From Bacteroidales bacterium UBA4360 (lineage in GTDB: Bacteria; Bacteroidota; Bacteroidia; Bacteroidales; UBA932): DNA of 64,000 nucleotides. Shown piece by piece: positions 37,317-45,778 of the stretch (the first letter of the stretch is position 1; every line of letters begins with the position of its first letter). The stretch lies in the NCBI GenBank assembly GCA_002393945.1, contig DGSO01000028.1, forward strand, positions 147,338 through 211,337. The letters run 5' to 3'. Made by a program: the position numbers and the translations under genes. Below the pieces are notes generated by a model, which was not told the DNA's origin, did not search any database, and saw only the letters and a program-made list of their open reading frames with translations.

Positions 37317-38324
37317 TTACTTCCACACCCAGACGAGGGGTACATTAGGATAATCATCCACCGAGTAGTGGCTTTGCTCCATGAACGGGAGACTGTATTC
37401 GACGCAAGAGCGAGGGCAGACAAGGCCAAGCCCGCCCTCGACGTTCATCGGCGGGCGAATCGACTCCGCCGTGCCGAAGTCGAGAACGATGCCTTGGTCG
37501 ATACTGTCCTTGATCATGAAATAGTCTTCCTGAGAGATGGCGGAAACCCTTACACGCAGGTCTACCTTTCTGGAATACCAGACTTTTTCCAAGACAAACT
37601 CGTGTGCGTTTTTATCGTAAGTCTGATAATGGCTGCTCATGGAGTGCGGTATGATGTGGTTGTCAAGCTCTATTATTTTCGTAATATCATCTTTCCCGTA
37701 AACCACGTCGGCAAGAGTGCCGTTGCGTCTTATCGTCTTATCGGAAAACACCCTGCTTCCGCAATATCCCGAGCTTTCATCTTCCAGCTCCCCGGTATTC
37801 TCAATTATTGCGGTTTGCATGAGCCAAGACTCTACAAGATAGTATCCGGAAACAAAGTCATCATCAAAACTGACAGAGACGCGAAGTATCTTTTTTTCCG
37901 GATTGTAACCGTCAATCTTTACGCTTTGAATACGGGGGTATTCAGGGATGGTTGTCTTTGACGAAGCCTTCCCGTATGGCGTTTCGGCCACGAGTTCCAC
38001 AACGTCTCCCGGGACAATGTCTGCATGGACCGTGTACACGTTTGTGGGGTCCGGGGCGGGTGCATATTCATCATGCCGCATGGCTGTCTTTTGCTTTGCC
38101 TCGATACTGTTGCCGTTAAGAATCATCTTCACAGATGCATCGGTGGCTTCTTTTGTCCCGTGGAGGTATGAATAGTCAACAGTCACTTCATGTTCAGTGT
38201 CAGCCGTTGAAAGACGTGCGTTCATTACAGGCATCACTTCCGGGCCGTCAAGGGGCAGCATTATTTCTCCGCGGCAGGAAACCACGGCGGCAAGAAACAG
38301 CAGATATATAATAGTTCTTTTCAT
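37317..38324 (-). CDS. DUF4249 family lipoprotein
   Basis: A lipoprotein signal (AAVVSC, Cys16) is followed by beta-rich sequence of the DUF4249 type: an early MLPLDGPEVMPVMNARLS, then VYTVHADIVPGDVVELVAETPYG (an immunoglobulin-like repeat region) and a C-terminal YPNVPLVWVWK. The family regularly follows a TonB-dependent receptor gene in Bacteroidota, as here, and is presumed to be its surface partner in place of SusD. The ligand is unknown. I start at the ATG two bases after the receptor stop; a TTG six bases earlier is also in frame. It is the last gene of the sigma/FecR/TonB cluster. Confidence 0.8.
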   Translation of the reverse strand: MKRTIIYLLFLAAVVSCRGEIMLPLDGPEVMPVMNARLSTADTEHEVTVDYSYLHGTKEATDASVKMILNGNSIEAKQKTAMRHDEYAPAPDPTNVYTVHADIVPGDVVELVAETPYGKASSKTTIPEYPRIQSVKIDGYNPEKKILRVSVSFDDDFVSGYYLVESWLMQTAIIENTGELEDESSGYCGSRVFSDKTIRRNGTLADVVYGKDDITKIIELDNHIIPHSMSSHYQTYDKNAHEFVLEKVWYSRKVDLRVRVSAISQEDYFMIKDSIDQGIVLDFGTAESIRPPMNVEGGLGLVCPRSCVEYSLPFMEQSHYSVDDYPNVPLVWVWK

Positions 38325-38326
38325 CG

Positions 38327-40693
38327 TCAAAATTCTCTGGAAAAAGATATGGTGGGGATAAATGTCAGGATAGTCCAGCGCTCCAGGACCGGTGTGCCCT
38401 CAGGAAGCTCCGGATGGTAACACGTATCATAAGAGTTGGCAGAAGCAGAAACCGGCAAAACGGCGTCGGGATTCTGTGCCCCGTAAAGGTTGTACAGGCC
38501 AAGTGTCCAGGTCCTGGTTCCTTTCCTGCAAGGGCTGTGCAGGTTGATGTTGAAATCGGCCCTGTGAACCGGTGGAAGGCGGAAATTGTTCATCGACGAT
38601 GAGTAGAAGCCCATGGTTGAATACCGCTCCGGAACAGTTGCCGGCGCCCCGGAAGCAAACGTCCATGACAAGGTCATGTTCAGGCGTTGTCCCATCTTGT
38701 AGGATGCCAGGAAGTTGATGCGGTGGCGCCTGTCGACAGTGGCCGGGAACGAGGCTCCGTCATTGATGTCGGGGAAGACCCTGTCCGCCTTTGAAAGTGT
38801 ATACGCAAGCCACCCGGTAAGGGGGCCGGAGGTTTTTCTTATGAGGAACTCTGCTCCGCGTGCCGTTCCGTCGCCGGATACAACCATCTCAGACCAGTCA
38901 TAATAGTCTACGCTTATCGACGGGAACGTATTCCGGTATTCTGTAACTCCATGCACCTTCTTGTAATACAGTTCAGCCGATATTTCCCACCCTTCAAGGC
39001 CGGCAAAGCAGCCGCTCAAAGAGAACTGGTCTCCGACCATAGGGGGAACATCGGCACCGGAAGGGCGCCAGATATCTAACGGCAGAATGGTAAAGCCGGA
39101 CTGCATGCGGTGGTAGCCTTGCGTCATCCTTGAGTATCCTGCGTTTATCGTCCAGCCCGCTCCTTGCCACTGCACGTCAAAACGGGGCTCGGGATATACG
39201 TAGACCATATCCTTTGATCCATAAATGCTGAGCCGCACGCCTGGAGAGGCTGTGAAACCATGACCAAACGGAACAGCCGCGCCTGCATAAAGTCCGGCTT
39301 CAGCGGCTGTCATGCTTTCCGGGGCAGAGTAATTCTTCCGCCACCAATAGTCTTTTTTGCCGTCTGTGTAAAGACGGGACTCCCTGAATGAGCCTCCAGG
39401 GTGAAAGCCATGCAGGCTGGCCCAGCCGCCGAAAGAGAACGGTCCGAGGTTCCAATCCGTGCTGAGCCGCAATTCGTCGTCATGAGCTTCTGTTTCACTC
39501 CGGTTTTCTTGTTTCGAAACATGAATGTCGGAATCATTTGTAAGGTATTGACTATTATTTGCCAACACCATGTTGTATCTGCTCCAGGACAGGGCGGTTC
39601 TGCCGTTTTCGGCATGATTCCAATGCAGCGCAGCCAGGCCGGTCCCCCACTCCAAGCCCTCGTAGCCGATATCGTCCGTCCAAATATCGTAGGCTGCATA
39701 ATTATCATCATAGGTGTGTTGATATTTCTTCGCTGTATTTTTCTCCCTGTACCAGTCCGTCCCGTTATACAGCGTGAGATAGAGAAGGTCCTCGCTTCCG
39801 GCCTTCCAGTCCAGGCGGGCGTTCACGTCATAAAACCAGTAATTAAGCTTATTGTCGAGCAGGGCCAGGACGGGTTCGGCAAGGACCGTATGCAAGAAAC
39901 GCCCGCTAACGGAGTAGGAAAGCCTCTTGCCAAGGGGGCCGTCGGCATGGATTTTATCGGCAAGAAGGCTGATGGTATAGCCCCAGCGCAGGGAATCGCT
40001 GTTTCCGGGGGCCGACTGTATGTCAACCACGGAGGACAGGCGCCCGCCGAACCTTGCCGGATAATTGCCCTTGTAGATGGTTGCGTCGCTTATGGCCTCG
40101 GCAGGGAAGGCGGAGAAAAGCCCGAAAGCGTGCTCTCCCTGCCATACCGGGACGCCGTCCAGGAGGATGAGATTCTCGTCGGCATAACCACCCCTTACGC
40201 TAAGGCCGGAAAAGCCTTCGTTGGCGGCCTGGACACCGGGAAGAAGCTGCAGCATCTTGAGCGCGTCTTTCTCGCCGAAAACCACCGGAAATTCATCCAG
40301 GGTAGTCCTGCTTATCCCGAGGGCACCGGCGCCAGGATGTGAAAGGACCGGCTTCCTCCAATCTACCAGAAGGGCCGAATCCAGCAACTGCACCTCCGAC
40401 AGAGACGTATCTGCGCGCCGCGGCCGCCTCTGTTTTTTCTTCAGCACCACCTGCCTCTTCTTTGCCGATGCCGATATGTCTGTCCCCGCGAAGAGGCGGC
40501 GAAGGTCGGCCTGGAGAGACTTCCCCTCAAGTTTTTCTCCGGCATAAGGCCGGTCGAGGTTTATGGCGGGATCATATATGAAAGTGACTCCGTACCTGTC
40601 CTTTATCATCTGCACGCCTTCCTTCAGCGTGGTCTGTGCAAAAACGGTCTCTGCAAGCAGCAGAAAGGCCAAAAGAATACCTGTCCTTTTCAT
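38327..40693 (-). CDS. TonB-dependent receptor with STN domain
   Basis: This is an outer-membrane receptor for energised import, of the signalling (FecA-like) type. It has a signal peptide ending near VFAQ, then a short secretin/TonB N-terminal (STN) domain (about 21-90, MIKDRYGVTFIYDPAINLD). The plug (about 120-240) contains SVRGGYADENLILLDGVPVW and IYKGNYPARFGGRLSSVV; the barrel runs to about 788. The carboxypeptidase-like domain common in Bacteroidetes receptors is missing. The STN domain normally touches an anti-sigma FecR protein, and one is encoded in the same operon. I start at 40693, where ATG overlaps the previous TGA; an ATG 27 bases upstream lies inside the neighbour. Confidence 0.88.
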   Translation of the reverse strand: MKRTGILLAFLLLAETVFAQTTLKEGVQMIKDRYGVTFIYDPAINLDRPYAGEKLEGKSLQADLRRLFAGTDISASAKKRQVVLKKKQRRPRRADTSLSEVQLLDSALLVDWRKPVLSHPGAGALGISRTTLDEFPVVFGEKDALKMLQLLPGVQAANEGFSGLSVRGGYADENLILLDGVPVWQGEHAFGLFSAFPAEAISDATIYKGNYPARFGGRLSSVVDIQSAPGNSDSLRWGYTISLLADKIHADGPLGKRLSYSVSGRFLHTVLAEPVLALLDNKLNYWFYDVNARLDWKAGSEDLLYLTLYNGTDWYREKNTAKKYQHTYDDNYAAYDIWTDDIGYEGLEWGTGLAALHWNHAENGRTALSWSRYNMVLANNSQYLTNDSDIHVSKQENRSETEAHDDELRLSTDWNLGPFSFGGWASLHGFHPGGSFRESRLYTDGKKDYWWRKNYSAPESMTAAEAGLYAGAAVPFGHGFTASPGVRLSIYGSKDMVYVYPEPRFDVQWQGAGWTINAGYSRMTQGYHRMQSGFTILPLDIWRPSGADVPPMVGDQFSLSGCFAGLEGWEISAELYYKKVHGVTEYRNTFPSISVDYYDWSEMVVSGDGTARGAEFLIRKTSGPLTGWLAYTLSKADRVFPDINDGASFPATVDRRHRINFLASYKMGQRLNMTLSWTFASGAPATVPERYSTMGFYSSSMNNFRLPPVHRADFNINLHSPCRKGTRTWTLGLYNLYGAQNPDAVLPVSASANSYDTCYHPELPEGTPVLERWTILTFIPTISFSREF

Positions 40694-41301
40694 TCCCCCC
40701 TCCTCTTTGTGGATACACACTTGAATCTGTATGTCTCCCTGCCGCTGATCTGCTTCCCTTCCGCAAAGTCGTAGAAGGACGTCTCCCCTGAGATTACAAG
40801 TATATCTCCGTCCAGATAAACGCTTTCGCCGTCAAACCGGCCCGCGGAATGGTCTTCATTCAGCGGACTTGTAAAGGCGAGATCGTTCATGTGGTGCTGC
40901 GAAAACGTGAATTCTCCGCTTTCAGAAACAGAGTACTCATATTTCAAGGTCATAAGGGAGTACTTGACAGGCCAGTCTATAAAACCGATGAACAAATGTG
41001 CATCGACGTTCGTTCCTTTTCCAAGTTCCGACGCAGGTGTCACATATACAAAGGGGCCGCCGGGGTCCTGTATTCCGTCCCATGGCCCCTGAAGCAGTTC
41101 CTCCAAATGTGTAGGAGCTATTATCCCGTCGCCGTTGATATCGGCCTCGGGGCCGTCCCAGGTGAGAGATTCAACTTCATATCTTCCGCAGAGTTTATCC
41201 ACTGCGTTCTGCGCCGTCCAGCCCATGGACGGGCCTGGCCTTTCCGAACAGGCGCAAAGTGACACAACCGCAATCACTGCGGTCAAAAGCTGTTTTTTCA
41301 T
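40690..41301 (-). CDS. Lipoprotein of unknown function in the sigma/TonB operon
   Basis: I recognise no family. There is a lipoprotein signal (SLCACS, Cys18), then about 185 mostly polar residues with a repeated WDG motif (TWDGPEADINGDG, GPWDGIQDPGG). DINGDGI resembles a calcium-binding EF-hand or dockerin loop, and a beta-rich second half follows. It lies between FecR (5 bases upstream) and the receptor (ATGA overlap), so it belongs to the operon. The position suggests an exported accessory or ligand-binding protein for this receptor. Length is 203 residues. Confidence 0.7.
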   Translation of the reverse strand: MKKQLLTAVIAVVSLCACSERPGPSMGWTAQNAVDKLCGRYEVESLTWDGPEADINGDGIIAPTHLEELLQGPWDGIQDPGGPFVYVTPASELGKGTNVDAHLFIGFIDWPVKYSLMTLKYEYSVSESGEFTFSQHHMNDLAFTSPLNEDHSAGRFDGESVYLDGDILVISGETSFYDFAEGKQISGRETYRFKCVSTKRRGE

Positions 41302-41306
41302 GATGA

Positions 41307-42014
41307 TTACTTTACAACAATCTGCACATCCAGTGCATCCTCGATAAGAAGGATAATCTCTTCCAGGCTCTCGTCAGTAAATTCGGCAGAAAGTCGTTTG
41401 CCGCGGGATGCCGATGACAGCTGCACCCCAAAGCGTTCAGACAGCGCTTTCAGCACTTCTTCCAGCGGGGCGTCTTCGAACACCAGCTCCTTTACGGCCT
41501 TCCCGTTTTTCACCCGGGCCGATTCTCCTGCAGTGAGAATGACTCCGGGGGCGTTTTCAGACAGCGAAAAGCTCACGCGCCCTTCCTCGACATCCACTCT
41601 TGCCGGGCTGTCGCTCACGGTGAAAACAGTGCCCAGCACTTCCACAAAGGCGTTTTTTGTCTGCACGGTGAAAGGGTGCTCCGGGTCTTTTGTGACAGAA
41701 AAGCGAATTGTTCCCGTCATGTTCACCGCCCTTGGATTGCGGTGCGGCTTCAGGCTGAGTGAAGAACCGGGGGAAAGTGTAACCTCGGTCCCGTCCTTGA
41801 GCGTGAAACTCTGGCTGACGTCATAGGCATAGTACCGCATCTGGGAATTCTGTCTGGCGGTAAAAAGGAAAACGCCAAGGGCAATGGCGGCGGCTGCGGC
41901 TATGCCAGGCACGAAATAGTACCTGCGCGGCCTGCCATAGAGTTTAGCATAGGCTTTCTTTCCGTCAAAACGGCCTTCGCGGAAAAACCTCAGTATGAAA
42001 GAGAGTGTATCCAT
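41307..42014 (-). CDS. FecR-family anti-sigma factor with short cytoplasmic end
   Basis: This is the inner-membrane regulator that relays a signal from a TonB receptor's STN domain to an ECF sigma factor. A single membrane helix spans about residues 33-53. The periplasmic FecR domain follows (LKDGTEVTLSPGSSLSLKP, FTVQTKNAFVEVLGTVFTV, VDVEEGRVSFSL). The C-terminal DUF4974-like part (DAPLEEVLKALSERFGVQL) is typical of Bacteroidetes. Oddly, only about 32 residues precede the helix, where most relatives have some 80-90 that bind the sigma factor, and an in-frame stop lies just upstream, so no longer start exists. Sigma control may differ from the usual model. Confidence 0.85.
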   Translation of the reverse strand: MDTLSFILRFFREGRFDGKKAYAKLYGRPRRYYFVPGIAAAAAIALGVFLFTARQNSQMRYYAYDVSQSFTLKDGTEVTLSPGSSLSLKPHRNPRAVNMTGTIRFSVTKDPEHPFTVQTKNAFVEVLGTVFTVSDSPARVDVEEGRVSFSLSENAPGVILTAGESARVKNGKAVKELVFEDAPLEEVLKALSERFGVQLSSASRGKRLSAEFTDESLEEIILLIEDALDVQIVVK

Positions 42015-42062
42015 TGTTTTGTTTTTCGGACATTATGACAACGCCCGGGCAAAAAAGTACTA

Positions 42063-42545
42063 TCAGAAAAACAAAAAAATGAAAGAAATCTCTTCCTTGG
42101 GCAATCCTCTCAAGCTCTCAAGGGCCTGGGCGATGTTGTTTTTCACTGTATTGCGGGAAATGCCAAGCTCTGCGGCTATCTCTTCGTAGCTCATGCCGTC
42201 GCGTTTGGACAGTACAAGGCACTGCCTGCGGCGGAGTGGAAGGCTTTCGACGGCATTCCAGACGCGGGTTTCACGGTCGCTCCTTTCGGCAGCTTCTTCG
42301 TATGGGAGGTCTTCCGGAAGGGGAGACTGCGGCTTGTGCTCCTTGAGCCAGTTCAGTGAACGGTTTCTTACGGCAGCATAAAGGTACGGAACGGGGTCTT
42401 TCGCCTCTTTGGAAAGGATGGCGATGAAACTCTCCTGGACAATGTCCTCGGAGGCGTCCGGATCCATGGTGAAGTGAAGCGAATACAGGCACAGAGGACG
42501 GTAATAACGCCGGAAAAGGCCTTCTATGTCGTGTTGTTTGGTCAT
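42063..42545 (-). CDS. ECF-type RNA polymerase sigma factor
   Basis: This sigma-70 family ECF factor has region 2 (about residues 8-75, LFRRYYRPLCLYSLHF and DIVQESFIAIL) and region 4 (about 100-150, ESLPLRRRQCLVLSKRDGMSYEEIAAELGISRNTVKN). I start at the ATG at 42545 (160 residues). An earlier ATG at 42572 lies upstream of the -7 box at 42561-42554 and could not be on that transcript. It is followed after 48 bases by the FecR gene, so sigma, anti-sigma, lipoprotein, receptor and DUF4249 form one leftward unit that it probably activates. Confidence 0.92.
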   Translation of the reverse strand: MTKQHDIEGLFRRYYRPLCLYSLHFTMDPDASEDIVQESFIAILSKEAKDPVPYLYAAVRNRSLNWLKEHKPQSPLPEDLPYEEAAERSDRETRVWNAVESLPLRRRQCLVLSKRDGMSYEEIAAELGISRNTVKNNIAQALESLRGLPKEEISFIFLFF

Positions 42546-42553
42546 TTGCGCCG

Positions 42554-42561
42554 CAAAGATA
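42554..42561 (-). promoter_or_regulatory. -7 box for the sigma/FecR operon
   Basis: TATCTTTG on the minus strand, eight bases before the ATG at 42545. It decides the start of the sigma factor and implies an almost leaderless transcript. Confidence 0.6.
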
Positions 42562-42656
42562 CGAAAAATCAACTATTATGACTATTGTTGCATTAAATAG
42601 TACTATTTTAAGATGAAAAAAAATCTTGCAGCGCTTGCCCTGGCGGTGAGTGCATT
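42556..42656 (+). pseudogene. Decayed 5' end of an S46 peptidase gene
   Basis: This stretch matches the promoter, leader and signal-peptide region of the intact peptidase gene at 43561-43672 at roughly 80 percent. Shared pieces include CAACTATT, AATAGTACTATTT, the start ATGAAAAA, and GGTGAGTGCATTT at the end. The -7 box is TATTGTTG here against TATTTTTG in the intact copy. The frame (ATG at 42613) encodes only a signal-peptide-like piece, MKKNLAALALAVSAF, then runs into the 128-bp repeat. It is best read as the remnant of a duplicated or disrupted peptidase gene, not a functional gene. Confidence 0.65.
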
Positions 42657-42779
42657 TTTGGCGAAGGTTCGGCGAGACTCGGAGCCACCAGTTACACGAA
42701 AACCCGCAAAAACGTGCAGCAGGTGGCTCCCCCTAGCCACCTGCTGCAGAAAAACGCCTGAAAACGTGTCACGGCTGGC
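42652..42779 (+). repeat. 128-bp repeat, copy 1
   Basis: This is one arm of a 128-base pair of inverted repeats (other arm 47444-47571; about 118 of 128 identical by hand alignment). It contains a perfect hairpin, GCAGCAGGTGGCT (42716-42728) with AGCCACCTGCTGC (42735-42747) around a CCCCCT loop. Internally it is two related units of about 45 bases, each with a GTGTAAC/CTGCTGCACG-like end and a GTGGCT end. It cuts off the peptidase remnant at GTGCATTT. Confidence 0.9.
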
Positions 42780-42787
42780 ACCTTTAA

Positions 42788-43225
42788 TTAAAAATCAGTA
42801 CCGTGCTTCTTATTATATTCAAGTATTTCTGCCTCCGTCAATATAATACCGAAATTATGGTATAGCTTTTTCTCGTCCCACCCAAAACGGTCTGTCAGAA
42901 TACTCTCAATTTCTTCTGAAAACGCCTGAATATCTTGCTGTTCCTGTGTCCCAAGTGTATATGCTTCTGGGGTTAATTTTGAATAAAACTCCTTTACGAT
43001 TTGTTTCTCCTCTTCACTCAAGTCTCCATTAGACATTACATCTTGAAGTTTTATTGTCCAGAACTCTGCTTTTGCCTTTGGGCTTGCCGATTTTACAAAT
43101 TCGTCCAATGTTGCAAAATCCATTGCGAGAAGGTCGTTCCGCACTACTTTATTCTCTCTTCCGCTACATCCCGTTAACACAATGATTGCAATAGAAACTA
43201 TCGCAAATAAATAACTCTTAGCCAT
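42788..43225 (-). CDS. Small lipoprotein, fulvocin C-like
   Basis: A lipobox ends in VLTGC (Cys20). The mature part is charged and helical, with SPKAKAEFWTIKLQDVM and a later SEEEKQIVKEFYSKLTPEAY. This layout (a K-x-x-x-W-x-x-KL block, then a helix before an acidic tail) resembles the C-terminal part of the proteins named fulvocin C-related bacteriocins in Bacteroidota. The match is from pattern memory and is tentative. Length is 145 residues. The region is clearly more AT-rich than the flanking genes, which suggests later arrival. Confidence 0.6.
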   Translation of the reverse strand: MAKSYLFAIVSIAIIVLTGCSGRENKVVRNDLLAMDFATLDEFVKSASPKAKAEFWTIKLQDVMSNGDLSEEEKQIVKEFYSKLTPEAYTLGTQEQQDIQAFSEEIESILTDRFGWDEKKLYHNFGIILTEAEILEYNKKHGTDF

Positions 43226-43266
43226 AGAATTGATTGTTTAAGTATTAATATTATTTACAAACACCA

Positions 43267-43506
43267 TTACATGAGGATGTTCCTAAAACGCCACAACTCT
43301 ACTTTTTTCATAGGTGACAATCCATTAAAAACTGCCCTTTGACGCGAAAAAGGGAGCGATACGATTTCCACCCTTTCCGCGTGTTCAAAGAGCGTAACGT
43401 TTTGTTTCGCCCATGAATTAATTTCTTCATTACAGCTAAGCACCTGATCATTGCATGAACAGAGCACAATACAATAAATAAACAAAACAGAAATGCGGGG
43501 ATTCAT
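43267..43506 (-). CDS. Short fulvocin C-like lipoprotein, apparently truncated
   Basis: Starting at the ATG at 43506, an 80-residue protein has a lipobox-like VLCSC and then CNEEINSWAKQNVTLF, RVEIVSLPFSRQRAVFNGL and SPMKKVELWRF. That order (Cys, a WA block, then LP-x-x-x-QRA-x-F, then K-x-x-LW) is the N-terminal signature I associate with fulvocin C-related proteins. It stops at RNILM, where relatives continue for about 80 more residues, so the gene looks truncated. The next gene on the same strand carries a similar C-terminal half, so the pair may derive from tandem copies. A longer start at 43542 is possible but lacks a signal peptide. Confidence 0.5.
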   Translation of the reverse strand: MNPRISVLFIYCIVLCSCNDQVLSCNEEINSWAKQNVTLFEHAERVEIVSLPFSRQRAVFNGLSPMKKVELWRFRNILM

Positions 43507-43588
43507 AAGATAATAGTTGTCGTTTTTACAAATATATAACATTTAATTTGAATTACGCTCAAAGATTCAAAATACCAACTATTTTGAC

Positions 43589-43596
43589 TATTTTTG
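43589..43596 (+). promoter_or_regulatory. -7 box for the S46 peptidase
   Basis: TATTTTTG lies 16 bases before the peptidase ATG. The decayed copy upstream has TATTGTTG at the same place. Confidence 0.5.
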
Positions 43597-43612
43597 CAAT
43601 AAATAGTACTAT

Positions 43613-45778
43613 TTGAAAATGAAAAAGATTCTTGCTACCATTGCAGCCCTCGTCATGACGGTGAGTGCATTTGCAGATGAAGGCATGTGGCTCCTTCCCC
43701 TTATCCAGAAAATGAACGGAAAGGCCATGAAGGAAGCCGGCCTCAAACTCTCCCCCAAGGATATTTACAACATTAACGGAAGCTCGCTCAAGGACGCTAT
43801 CGTCCAGTTTGGCGGCGGCTGCACCGGAGAGGTCATCTCCGGCCAGGGCCTGGTTGTGACCAACCACCACTGCGGCTATTCGGCCATCCAGAGGCTCTCT
43901 TCCGACGAGCACAACTACCTCATGGACGGCTTCTGGGCCAGGACCATGAAGGAAGAAATCCCCGCTCCGGGCCTCTCCGTGACCTTCCTCGTATCCATGC
44001 AGGACGTCACCAAAGACCTTGCAAAGATAGAGAAGAAGCTTTCCAAGAAGAACTTCGGCAAGCAGCTGGAGGAACTCATGGAAAAGGAGCAGGAGAAGAT
44101 AATTGAAAACGCAAAGAAGGACAACCCCGACTGCGAAGTCGAGATCCAGGATTTCTATAACGGCAACGTCCTCTATCTCATGGTTTACAAGACCTACAGG
44201 GACGTCCGCTTTGTGGGTGCTCCTCCGGCATCCATGGGCAAGTTCGGCGGCGAAACGGACAACTGGGTATGGCCCCGCCACACCTGCGACTTCTCCATGT
44301 TCCGCATCTATGCAGATGCCCAGGGCAATCCTGCCGCATACTCTGAGACCAACGTTCCCCTCCGCTGCGAAAGCTTCCTCAAAATCTCCGTCGCAGGCGT
44401 CAAGGAGAACGACTACGCAATGGTCATGGGCTATCCCGGCAGCACCCAGCGCTACCAGACCGCAGCCCAGCTTGAGCAGATGATCCGCACCAACCGCATC
44501 CGCATCGACGCCCGCACCATCCGTCAGGACATCATGTGGGAGGCTATGTGCGCAGACCCTTCCGTGAACCTGAAGTATGCAAACAAATACGCTTCATCGG
44601 CAAACGGCTGGAAGAAGTGGCAGGGCGAGGAGCTTGCATTCGAGAACCTCGACATCATCGGCCGTGAGAAGCAGAAGGAAGCCGGCCTCACGAACTGGAT
44701 AAGAAGCCAGAAGCCGGAAAAGATTGCCGAATACGGCCGCGCAATACAGGATATCGAGGCTGCCGTTGAGAAGCGCAAGGACGCCACCCGCGCCATGACG
44801 CTCCTCACCGAGGCTCCCGCCAACATCGAGCTCATTTCCATCTGCGGAACCGTTACCAACAGCTACGGACGTGCAATCGCCACCCCTGGCGCAGACAGCA
44901 CCGCAGCCCTGGAAAACGCCAAGAAAGCCACTGCACGCCTCTTCAAGGACTACGTGGCCGACCTTGACAGGAAGGAAGCATCGGCCCTCCTGAAGTTCTA
45001 CCGCGACAACGCAAAGCCGGAGGACTTCCTCCAGATTCCCGGCAGGGACTTCGCCACCATGGACATCGACGCCTACGTTGAGGACCTTTACAGAAGGAGC
45101 GTTTTCACCTCTCCTGAAAAGCTCGCCGGTGCCGATGCCCCCACCATCCTCACAGACCCGGCCTACAACCTCTTCGTGGCGGTGATGACCCCGCTCATGA
45201 AGTACTATACCGAGGTGCGCGCCAACCAGGACGAGAATTTCACGAAGGCCCGCAAGTCCTTCACCAAGGCCCTCATGGAGTGGAAAGACGGCGAGCCGAT
45301 GTATCCGGACGCCAACTTCACCATGCGCCTCACCTACGGCAACGTGCTCCCTTATTCCCCCAAGGACGCCGTCCTTTACAAGTACTATTCTACCGACAAG
45401 GGCATCCTCGAGAAGGCAAAGGAATATGATGGCAACCCCGAATTCATCATCCCCGAAAAGCTCCGCAGCACCCTTCTGAAGAAGGATTACGGCCAGTGGG
45501 CCGATGCCGACGGCTCCCTCCACACCTGCTTCCTTACAAACAACGACATCACCGGCGGCAACTCCGGCTCGCCTGTCCTCAACGCCAAGGGCGAACTCAT
45601 CGGCCTTGCATTTGACGGCAACTGGGAGTCCATGAGCTCCGATGTCATGTTTGAGCCGGACCTCCAGCGCTGCATCTGCGTGGATATCCGCTATGTCCTC
45701 TTCACGGTGGAAAAGATTGGCGGAGCAGCCAATATCATCAGTGAACTTACCCTGGTAGGAAATGATAAGAGAAAGTGA
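43613..45778 (+). CDS. S46 family dipeptidyl-peptidase, DPP7 type
   Basis: This periplasmic serine peptidase removes dipeptides from the N-terminus of oligopeptides, feeding amino-acid fermentation. A signal peptide ends at SAFA. The chymotrypsin-like triad is visible: His85/86 in VTNHHCGYSAIQ, Asp226 in WPRHTCDFSMFR, and Ser651 in TGGNSGSPVLNA. The specificity position is Gly669 (FDGNWESM), as in DPP7 (hydrophobic P1), not Arg as in the acidic-specific DPP11. At 721 residues it has normal length. A decayed duplicate of its 5' end lies about 1 kb upstream. Its last 17 bases overlap the mrp start. Confidence 0.94.
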   Translation: MKMKKILATIAALVMTVSAFADEGMWLLPLIQKMNGKAMKEAGLKLSPKDIYNINGSSLKDAIVQFGGGCTGEVISGQGLVVTNHHCGYSAIQRLSSDEHNYLMDGFWARTMKEEIPAPGLSVTFLVSMQDVTKDLAKIEKKLSKKNFGKQLEELMEKEQEKIIENAKKDNPDCEVEIQDFYNGNVLYLMVYKTYRDVRFVGAPPASMGKFGGETDNWVWPRHTCDFSMFRIYADAQGNPAAYSETNVPLRCESFLKISVAGVKENDYAMVMGYPGSTQRYQTAAQLEQMIRTNRIRIDARTIRQDIMWEAMCADPSVNLKYANKYASSANGWKKWQGEELAFENLDIIGREKQKEAGLTNWIRSQKPEKIAEYGRAIQDIEAAVEKRKDATRAMTLLTEAPANIELISICGTVTNSYGRAIATPGADSTAALENAKKATARLFKDYVADLDRKEASALLKFYRDNAKPEDFLQIPGRDFATMDIDAYVEDLYRRSVFTSPEKLAGADAPTILTDPAYNLFVAVMTPLMKYYTEVRANQDENFTKARKSFTKALMEWKDGEPMYPDANFTMRLTYGNVLPYSPKDAVLYKYYSTDKGILEKAKEYDGNPEFIIPEKLRSTLLKKDYGQWADADGSLHTCFLTNNDITGGNSGSPVLNAKGELIGLAFDGNWESMSSDVMFEPDLQRCICVDIRYVLFTVEKIGGAANIISELTLVGNDKRK

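Noticed and set aside
42613..42846. Open frame of 77 codons starting MKKNLAALALAVSAF
   Set aside because: Its first 15 codons copy the peptidase signal peptide and the rest runs through the 128-bp repeat, so it is a remnant, not a gene.
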